Positions 4,374-9,667 of a DNA stretch of 9,667 bases are shown here, in pieces. Every line of letters starts with the position of its first letter. The stretch's first letter is position 1. Below the pieces are notes generated by a model, which was not told the origin of the DNA, ran no database searches, and saw only the letters and a list, made by a program, of their open reading frames with translations. Source of the stretch: Prevotellaceae bacterium (GTDB taxonomy: Bacteria > Bacteroidota > Bacteroidia > Bacteroidales > UBA932); the NCBI GenBank assembly GCA_031273485.1, contig JAISRS010000366.1:1-9667 (forward strand), given 5' to 3'. Made by a program: the position numbers and the translations under genes.

Positions 4374-5201
4374 CTATTTTATTGAGCTTTGTTGCTGTGC
4401 CGTGTTATATTCTTCTTCCGAAATGGGAATAAATTCTAAATATTTTCTTTGTTCTTGACTGTACTCCCTTTTAACGTGTATTTGTGCTTCAGTTATTTTA
4501 TAGTCAAATCTTGATGTAAGGGTCGTATTACCAGCCTCATCAGTACTACTCTTTATGTCAATAAACGAAACGGTTCCGCTTATGATTTTTTCTTCGTTAT
4601 AAGGAAAAATAAGATATCCTTTCACTTTCATCCCCGGCAAAACTTCTGTAGTACGTGATATTATTGATTTCTCTTTTATTATTTCAAATGTTGCATTTTG
4701 AATGGCTTCTCGTGCTAACTTAGTATTTACATTGGGATAGGCAGATTGAGTTTGTGACATTTCAAACAAGATACAAGGCAACTCGTTTTCTTTCGCCATC
4801 TTTGCCATTTCCGACTTGCTTAAAGCAAAGACAGGCTCTGGAGCATCAGGAAGAATAAGGGCTATTCGAGAATTCGCCAAACTAAGTACATTATTCGTAT
4901 TATTAGTTATTTCCACGTTATATACGGTCATCTGATAAAAGAGATTAATAATCGTGTGGCGAGTTGATTTTAAATATTGCTTACTACCCCATAAGACCGA
5001 GAACTGATGGGTATATTCCGGTTTAAAATACTCATTTAAGCCCATATGAGACAAAGTGATTGAAACACCTCCTTTTGAGATAGTTGATGTATCTATTAGC
5101 TTAGCATAATTACTTTTGTAGTAAGCTGTGTTGTAGCTTATTTTACAGCTACCAAAAGCAAAAAGTGTTACGGTTATTAAAAAAAAAGATAATTTTTTCA
5201 T
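4374..5201 (-). CDS. Putative lipoprotein, 275 aa, unknown function
   Basis: Seen: a signal peptide MKKLSFFLITVTLFAFGSC with a Cys at 19 suited to lipidation. The mature part is beta-rich: YNVEITNNTNNVLSLANSRI (an immunoglobulin-like or lipocalin-like strand pattern) and VLPGMKVKGYLIFPYNEE, followed by a paired strand SGTVSFIDI. The segment between 120 and 180 is helical. A pattern of 'effective only with a limit on conversion to a surface-exposed range' cannot be read from the sequence, so I assign only envelope location. It lies 12 bp after the stop of the preceding lipoprotein gene, so the two form an operon driven from 5710-5740. It converges on the repressor remnant at 4142-4365 with only 8 bp between them. 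The family is not recognised. Confidence 0.82.
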   Translation of the reverse strand: MKKLSFFLITVTLFAFGSCKISYNTAYYKSNYAKLIDTSTISKGGVSITLSHMGLNEYFKPEYTHQFSVLWGSKQYLKSTRHTIINLFYQMTVYNVEITNNTNNVLSLANSRIALILPDAPEPVFALSKSEMAKMAKENELPCILFEMSQTQSAYPNVNTKLAREAIQNATFEIIKEKSIISRTTEVLPGMKVKGYLIFPYNEEKIISGTVSFIDIKSSTDEAGNTTLTSRFDYKITEAQIHVKREYSQEQRKYLEFIPISEEEYNTAQQQSSIK

Positions 5202-5213
5202 AAAGTTCTATGT

Positions 5214-5678
5214 TTATTTGATATTTATTTTGTTATAATATACACTATCTAACCCCCAATTCATGAAAAAATCCGATTTTATTTTTTCATAAATCCCCAA
5301 ACCAATATTTGCCTTAAAGGTGTGGCTCATTTTCCATCCGATAGGTTTCGGGTGATAGTTATTTCTAAATTGTTCTACTGTATCGCGTAGTGTCTCATAT
5401 CTTCTTTGCGCTTTTTTGGTACTTGGAGTAGGGAGAAAAGAGTGGGACAAAATCCACTGGGCATCATCTAATTTTTTCTGATATACCAAGTAGAGAGAAT
5501 CTTTTTCTACTACGGAATACGCTGTATCTAATTTCCCAAATTCAATTGGATTATAAGATTTTTCATCAGGAAGTTGCTGTAAAACGTTCTTTTTTATCAG
5601 TGCTTTTGCTTTATCTTCCTTTGTTGTACAAGCATTAAATATGCTAACGAAGCATAGAATAAATAATAGTTTTTTCAT
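5214..5678 (-). CDS. Small lipoprotein, 154 aa, unknown function
   Basis: Seen: signal peptide MKKLLFILCFVSIFNAC with lipobox Cys at 17. A short charged tether follows (TTKEDKAKALIKKNVLQQLP), then SYNPIEFGKLDTAYS, a helical region around DDAQWILSHS, and YETLRDTVEQFRNN. Short lipoproteins with the KALIKK...L..P.SY.P.EFG.LD pattern recur in Bacteroidales accessory regions; that is from memory and no role is known to me. First gene of the two-gene lipoprotein unit, with a promoter 32-62 bp upstream of its ATG. The product probably sits on the inner face of the outer membrane or in the periplasm. No sign of truncation. Confidence 0.82.
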   Translation of the reverse strand: MKKLLFILCFVSIFNACTTKEDKAKALIKKNVLQQLPDEKSYNPIEFGKLDTAYSVVEKDSLYLVYQKKLDDAQWILSHSFLPTPSTKKAQRRYETLRDTVEQFRNNYHPKPIGWKMSHTFKANIGLGIYEKIKSDFFMNWGLDSVYYNKINIK

Positions 5679-5709
5679 AATTTTAGATTTTTATTTTGAT
5701 TATTTTTTG

Positions 5710-5740
5710 CAAAGTTAATACTTATTATTCAAAACGGCAA
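5710..5740 (-). promoter_or_regulatory. Promoter of the lipoprotein pair, overlapping the DUF1896-like gene 3' end
   Basis: On the minus strand TTG at 5740-5738 precedes TAACTTTG at 5717-5710 by 20 nt. The -33 box lies inside the last codons (ELPF) of the gene ending at 5729, so the lipoproteins can be transcribed independently of the genes upstream. Start would be near 5703, about 25 nt before the ATG at 5678. Confidence 0.6.
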
Positions 5741-6439
5741 CTCTTCTCTTTTATCTAATAATATCTTTGCTTCGTTGGTTAATTCTTCCACCATCTCGTC
5801 ATACTCCACCTCCGCCGTAAATTCGGGGTCGTTAGTAGGATATTTGGCAAAAATACTTTTCAACTGAGGGCGCAGTTCAATGGCAATCCTTTTTACTTCC
5901 GCAGGCTGTCTGGCATAGCTGTGTTGAGCATAATAGCTATCGACAATATCAAAAATGATGCTGTGTTCAGAGAACTCAAGGTCGGCCATCAGCACACGGT
6001 TACATTCACTTTCTGCTTCCTGCAATAATGCCGGGTGTCCATTGCTTTGCTTTATCATATCATCTCTGACCGTTGCCGCGTAGTCGGCTCGCTCCATGAT
6101 GAAGTCGTAATCCAATGCCAAATCCGGATGATATTGGTTGAGATAATCCAATAATTTTAGGGCAAGATGATTAAGCCCTATTTCTCGTGCCACAGCGGCA
6201 ACGGTAGTAAATTTTTTCTTTCCCATAGCTTGTTTTTTCCTTAACCATAATTTTTCTTGAGCCACAGTATACCCTGTTTTTAAGAGTATTTCCGCCATTT
6301 TTTTTTCTGAAATCTTTTTACGCTTATAATCGCGTTTTACTGTGGTTGCCTGTCCTGCTGTATTCAAGACACCCAACCACCACATAGGTTCGTTGATTAA
6401 TTCTTCAAAAGCTTCCTGTGTTGTTAAAAGTTTATTCAT
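5729..6439 (-). CDS. DUF1896-like protein with an N-terminal helical domain, 236 aa
   Basis: Seen: residues 5-70 (TTQEAFEELINEPMWWLGVL, ISEKKMAEILLKTGY, QEKLWL) look like a small helical, HTH-like module. Residues 95-230 resemble DUF1896: YDFIMERADYAATVRDDMIK, a helical middle, then RPQLKSIFAKYPTNDPEFT and EYDEMVEELTNEA. DUF1896 proteins are largely confined to Bacteroidota mobile elements and have no established function. The ATG at 6439 overlaps the end of the upstream membrane-protein gene by 8 bp, so the two are probably co-translated. A KKQAMGKKKF basic linker at 68-77 separates the two parts. Assignment to DUF1896 is from pattern memory and needs a profile search. Confidence 0.78.
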   Translation of the reverse strand: MNKLLTTQEAFEELINEPMWWLGVLNTAGQATTVKRDYKRKKISEKKMAEILLKTGYTVAQEKLWLRKKQAMGKKKFTTVAAVAREIGLNHLALKLLDYLNQYHPDLALDYDFIMERADYAATVRDDMIKQSNGHPALLQEAESECNRVLMADLEFSEHSIIFDIVDSYYAQHSYARQPAEVKRIAIELRPQLKSIFAKYPTNDPEFTAEVEYDEMVEELTNEAKILLDKREELPF

Positions 6440-6656
6440 TATTTTTTCGTTTCCGCTTTATATCCCTGATAAGATAAATAATAAACCCTATACCTGTAAT
6501 AATACTAGCTACAATAATCCAAACAGGGGGAGTATCCCACGACCACGAAGGGATAATAACACCGATACATAATAGCAACCATAATGTAAGTACAATACAA
6601 AGTATAACTAATAAAGTAATAGAATTCTTCATACTGCGACTAATAAATTTTTTCAT
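6432..6656 (-). CDS. Small two-helix membrane protein, 74 aa
   Basis: Seen: two hydrophobic spans (about 12-34 and 45-63) separated by a Trp/Pro-rich loop (PSWSWDTPPVW), with a strongly basic C-terminal tail (RDIKRKRKNNE) that should stay in the cytoplasm. An internal Met at 9 is an alternative start without loss of either span. The 3' end overlaps the DUF1896-like gene by 8 bp, suggesting coupled expression. Function unknown. A two-helix holin would look similar, but no lysis genes are nearby. Confidence 0.72.
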   Translation of the reverse strand: MKKFISRSMKNSITLLVILCIVLTLWLLLCIGVIIPSWSWDTPPVWIIVASIITGIGFIIYLIRDIKRKRKNNE

Positions 6657-6727
6657 ACTTTTTTTGCCGCTGTTATCCCCCGTTGCCGCCGGTGTTTTTA
6701 ATTATTATTGATTAATTCTTTTTTAGT

Positions 6728-6756
6728 GTCTTGGTTATTTAAAAGATAACCAAGAC
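6728..6756. terminator. Strong hairpin spanning the stop codon of the three-helix membrane protein gene
   Basis: GTCTTGGTTAT (6728-6738) and ATAACCAAGAC (6746-6756) form a perfect 11-bp stem with a 7-nt loop that contains the stop codon (6739-6741). No clear U-tract follows on either strand, so it may be an RNA-stability hairpin or attenuator instead of a classic terminator. Confidence 0.5.
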
Positions 6757-7011
6757 AACATCTACTAACATTACAGCAAATGCAGCTATTCCAAAACCAA
6801 GAAACCATTTCTTAGCTGTGACACCACTAATGTTCTTTTTATACAAAGCGCCAGCGCCTACCATAAAAAGAGATAGACTAATCATAAGAAGAATGAGGGG
6901 TACTTGAGCCTTCTCAGGTATTTCTATTACTCCTACCACCGCCACAAAGGATATAGCAATTAAAGCTATAAAGAGTACGGTCAAAATTGCAATTACTGTT
7001 TTTGTTTTCAT
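6739..7011 (-). CDS. Three-helix membrane protein, 90 aa
   Basis: Seen: hydrophobic spans at about 5-28, 37-57 and 69-89 with short charged connectors (EIPEKAQ, YKKNISGVTAKKW). The frame is open further upstream to an ATG at 7038, but that ATG overlaps the predicted -7 box (7043-7036) and would lie upstream of the transcript start. The ATG at 7011, preceded by an A-rich stretch (AAAAAAATT), is therefore preferred. Its own promoter and a hairpin at its stop suggest a single-gene unit that may read through into the genes at 6656-5729. Function unknown. Confidence 0.75.
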   Translation of the reverse strand: MKTKTVIAILTVLFIALIAISFVAVVGVIEIPEKAQVPLILLMISLSLFMVGAGALYKKNISGVTAKKWFLGFGIAAFAVMLVDVVLVIF

Positions 7012-7035
7012 AATTTTTTTGTATTTAATTTTATG

Positions 7036-7067
7036 CAAAGGTAAGGGAAAAATCCCTTATCTTTATA
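7036..7067 (-). promoter_or_regulatory. Probable promoter of the three-helix membrane protein gene
   Basis: A perfect TACCTTTG lies at 7043-7036 on the minus strand. The -33 region about 20 nt upstream is only a weak match (TATA). Transcription from near 7029 would give an 18-nt leader to the ATG at 7011. Confidence 0.5.
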
Positions 7068-7174
7068 AATATTATGTTAAATTTATATTAAGTATATGTT
7101 TGGAGTTTTGATTTGCAAACGCTCCGAAAGGTTCTTGTTCTTTCCTAAACAAAATGTGATTGGCGATGTTTGTG
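7068..7174. other. Intergenic stretch downstream of the polyvalent protein gene
   Basis: About 107 bp. One weak inverted repeat (TTTGGAG / CTCCGAA, 16-nt loop, one wobble pair) lies near 7098-7130. No U-tract follows, so I cannot call a terminator for the polyvalent gene. No coding potential seen. Confidence 0.3.
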
Positions 7175-9667
7175 TCATAGTTTAGGTCTATTTTTCTTTT
7201 CTTTTTTTGAAGGATTTTTTGACACTAAAACAGGTTTATTCTTCGTATATTCTAATTTTTTCTTTTTTACATTCCATTGCACGTGGACAGTATGTTTTTG
7301 TCCTGATTTGTCAGTTACGCCTACTACTTTTACCTGTTCACCGGCAACAATGGCTTTTTGTTGTTCTGACGAAAGTTTTACCCCACCAATTTTTACTGGA
7401 ACAACATCCTTTTCCTGACGGGTGATAGGTGTAAATTTCTTTTCTGCTTTGTCTAATGCGGCGGCGCCCTGCTCACCCGCAAACTGAAACCTTATATCGT
7501 CGCTTTTTTCGTCGAAGTTGCCGTTGTTGTTGGTGGCGGATTTGATTTGAGAGGGATTAAATGCTGCATATTCTACGATTTCATTGTCTTCGGTAGAATA
7601 GGTTCCATTGTATCCACTATTTTCCAATTCTTCTCTGACTTTTTTCCCCTGCATATCAGCATTGGGTTTTTCAACCGGATTGGTGATGTTGAGGAATACC
7701 CCCATTTTATTGTTTCCCATGTCTTTCCAATCGTCTATGTTGGGGCTGAAAAAGAACGCGGGTATATCTGCATTTTGGCGGGCTTCCGATAAATCAAATG
7801 CTGTAAATCGTTCAGAGGTGAAATGATATACTACCAGCGGCTCGCCGTTTTTATCCACAACCTTGCTTGCGTTTTTAGGGTCATTCTCCCAGTCGCCGAA
7901 CCATTTTTTGAAGGCTTCGGTGCGGGCTTGCAGCCATTGGCGCTCGTTGAGGTTTGTGGGTTGGCCGTTGGGGGCTTTCATAAAAGTACCGTTAGCAATG
8001 GCGCATTGTTTAATTTGCTCTGTTTCGGCAGACGGACCGGAAACAGATGGGGTTTCTTGTATTTTTTTGCCACTAACCAAGTCTTCCACCGCGCCATCTA
8101 TAAATTGTTTTAAATTAAGATTTCGTATCTGTGTTGGTGAAAGGTCACGGATGCCCATCTTTTCCCCTGTCCATGCCCACACTTTACGAAGCCATTTCTG
8201 TATTTGATTCTTTTTATCTAAATTTTTCTCATTAACAAATCGTTCCCCATTATCCCCAATAGCCATAGCCATAGCTTCATCTACTTGTTGCTTTTTGTTT
8301 AAGTTGGCATAAGCAGGGTTCTTTCGCACTTCTTCCATGTAGGACGAACCTACTAGTAAATCACAGCCTTTTTTATAGAGTTCAGGATTATTTTTTTCGA
8401 TAAATGATTGCCACAAATGCCCGAACTCATGGATAGGAGTGTTCGCGTTGAGTTTTGTGGGGTCGAGGTAAACGGTTCCATCGGGGGTAACGAAGCCGTA
8501 CACTTCACCCTGCCTGTTTTTAAATTCTGTTCCGCCCACTTCTTTCAGTTGTTTGTCAAATTCCGCTTTGTCGGTGATGACTTCTTTGGCAAGGTTGCTT
8601 TTCTTTAAGAGGTCGGTGAGGTCGGTTAAGGCCTGCGGAGTGATGAGGGTGAATTTTTGGGTTGAGATATGCGAATTTTCACCTGGAAGTTTTGAATTTT
8701 GGAAATTTTGTATTATCTTTGTAGCGGAATTAATAATGTTTCCGAGTGCGCGCTCCGAATTGGACGGGGAAGGTGGCTCGGAAATGTATTTTAATCCTGT
8801 TTCTTTATTGGTATATTCAAGTAATCCGTAATTTATCCAATCCAATACTTTTTCTTTATCCTTTCCGTGCAAAGACCGAATATCGTTTACCTCTAACCGT
8901 TTGTTCCCTTTTTGTACTTGTGCGTTTAGATGTATTGCTGCTAATATATTATTCCCTTTATTGTCGGTTATTTCTGTTAGTATTACTTTTGAGTTACCGT
9001 CTTTTGATTTGAAAATAAAAATAGGATTGGACAGCGATTTTGGCAAATTTTTTAATGTTTGCAATGCTATCCCATGCTTTTTACTTGCTTTTTTAAATAC
9101 ATTTTGCTTTATCCATAGTGGAATATTTGGCAGGTGATTAGATAAAATATCTGTCGGATTTCCAATGTTAAATTGATGGGTACTGCTTAATTTTCCATCA
9201 ATATATTGCTGCAATTCCTGGTTGAATTGCTGGTTGACGGCTTCGAGTGTGGTTTCTTCGGCCATTTTCTGCTCGCCTAAACCGTCATATAAGAATATCT
9301 GGTCTTCTCTGGCTACGTATTCGGTTTCGGCGGCAAGTAATGCGCGGCGTTGTTCTGGGGTCATGTTTATTCGATGTTCGATGTTGCGGGCTTCGGCTTC
9401 GTCGGCGGAGCGCAGGTAGTTTTTGTCGGAAGCGTTGGCGCCACGGGCAAATCCTTCGATGTGTTGTAGGGCGTGCTGTATTTCGTGGGCGAGCGTGCTT
9501 CTTGAGAGCATAAAATCTAATGAGATTGTTTTCGTTTCGTTGTCGAAACCACCAAGTATGTTCCCTGCATTGGTTATTTCAACCGGATAGGTTTTTAATT
9601 CCGGATAGGCTTTAAATAGTTCGCCGTCTTTGAGAATAGCTCCTAATGTCAGGTTGTCGTCGTACAT
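7175..9667 (-). CDS. C-terminal 830 residues of a giant polyvalent protein: zincin-like, MuF_C-like, second zincin-like, ART-like and DUF3945-like domains
   Basis: Seen, residues numbered from the window edge. Residues 1-100 carry STLAHEIQHALQHIEGFARG (HExxH at 61-65) with a possible third ligand in DEAEARN (89-95), a metallopeptidase-like module of polyvalent proteins. Residues 163-296 match the MuF_C pattern: HQFNIGNPTDIL, KHGIALQTLKNLP, LSNPIFIF, ILTEI, NDIRSLHGK, LLEYTNKETG. Residues 380-530 hold a second zincin: VYLDPTKLNANTPIHEFGHL, HExxH at 413-417, possible third ligand E464. Residues 575-726 match ART-PolyVal: QARTEAFKKWFGDWENDP, LVVYHFTSERFTAFD, YAAFNPSQIKSATNNNGNFD, DDIRF. Residues 755-812 resemble DUF3945 (GVKLSSEQQKAIVAGE, VGVTDKSGQ). 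The tail is Lys-rich. Such proteins are thought to be packaged or conjugated with mobile DNA. The Met at 9667 coincides with the edge, so the true start is probably outside. Confidence 0.85.
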   Translation of the reverse strand: MYDDNLTLGAILKDGELFKAYPELKTYPVEITNAGNILGGFDNETKTISLDFMLSRSTLAHEIQHALQHIEGFARGANASDKNYLRSADEAEARNIEHRINMTPEQRRALLAAETEYVAREDQIFLYDGLGEQKMAEETTLEAVNQQFNQELQQYIDGKLSSTHQFNIGNPTDILSNHLPNIPLWIKQNVFKKASKKHGIALQTLKNLPKSLSNPIFIFKSKDGNSKVILTEITDNKGNNILAAIHLNAQVQKGNKRLEVNDIRSLHGKDKEKVLDWINYGLLEYTNKETGLKYISEPPSPSNSERALGNIINSATKIIQNFQNSKLPGENSHISTQKFTLITPQALTDLTDLLKKSNLAKEVITDKAEFDKQLKEVGGTEFKNRQGEVYGFVTPDGTVYLDPTKLNANTPIHEFGHLWQSFIEKNNPELYKKGCDLLVGSSYMEEVRKNPAYANLNKKQQVDEAMAMAIGDNGERFVNEKNLDKKNQIQKWLRKVWAWTGEKMGIRDLSPTQIRNLNLKQFIDGAVEDLVSGKKIQETPSVSGPSAETEQIKQCAIANGTFMKAPNGQPTNLNERQWLQARTEAFKKWFGDWENDPKNASKVVDKNGEPLVVYHFTSERFTAFDLSEARQNADIPAFFFSPNIDDWKDMGNNKMGVFLNITNPVEKPNADMQGKKVREELENSGYNGTYSTEDNEIVEYAAFNPSQIKSATNNNGNFDEKSDDIRFQFAGEQGAAALDKAEKKFTPITRQEKDVVPVKIGGVKLSSEQQKAIVAGEQVKVVGVTDKSGQKHTVHVQWNVKKKKLEYTKNKPVLVSKNPSKKEKKNRPKL

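Noticed and set aside
7207..9513. Many plus-strand open frames opposite the polyvalent protein
   Set aside because: The minus strand carries one uninterrupted 830-codon frame with recognisable domains; the plus-strand frames overlap each other and show no domain or start signals.

Overview
The window looks like part of a mobile element (prophage or integrative/conjugative element) in a Bacteroidales-type Bacteroidota genome. The base composition is AT-rich, ribosome binding sites are A-rich or absent, and several intergenic regions carry the Bacteroidota promoter pattern (TTTG or TTG, about 20 nt, then TAnnTTTG). Gene content agrees: a BRO-type antirepressor, a small Cro/CI-like repressor, HicAB, a DUF1896-like protein, small lipoproteins, and a giant polyvalent protein with MuF_C-like, zincin and ART-like domains.

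Region 1 (1-1741, minus strand) is an operon reading towards the left edge: a three-domain antirepressor, a 70-residue protein that duplicates the antirepressor's N-terminal domain, a 75-residue four-cysteine protein, and the start of a further gene. Its promoter lies in a dyad-rich intergenic region divergent from the repressor gene at 1742, which makes this a classical lysogeny-type switch.

Region 2 (1742-4365) is a scrambled repressor locus. The repressor gene is followed by a zinc-knuckle/PD-(D/E)XK nuclease gene with three tandem 120-bp repeats, the first interrupted by a point nonsense codon. Next come scraps of repressor and antirepressor genes, a HicAB toxin-antitoxin operon with its own promoter and terminator, a set of helically phased CCGAAT repeats, and a 171-bp near-identical second copy of the repressor 3' end. 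The two 171-bp copies bracket about 2 kb of cargo (nuclease plus HicAB), and the repressor's apparent original C-terminus sits on the far side of the cargo.

Region 3 (4374-7043, minus strand) holds two small lipoproteins with their own promoter, a DUF1896-like protein whose start overlaps a two-helix membrane protein, and a three-helix membrane protein with its own promoter and a strong hairpin at its stop codon.

Region 4 (7175-9667, minus strand) is the C-terminal 830 residues of a polyvalent protein that probably continues past the window. It has two separate HExxH zincin-type modules, a MuF_C-like nuclease-type domain, an ART-PolyVal-like domain and a DUF3945-like tail, as in proteins thought to be delivered with mobile DNA. 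The most unusual part is the 1742-4365 mosaic, where a toxin-antitoxin pair and a decaying nuclease lie inside repeated fragments of the lysogeny control genes. All family assignments rest on reading the sequence, without database searches.
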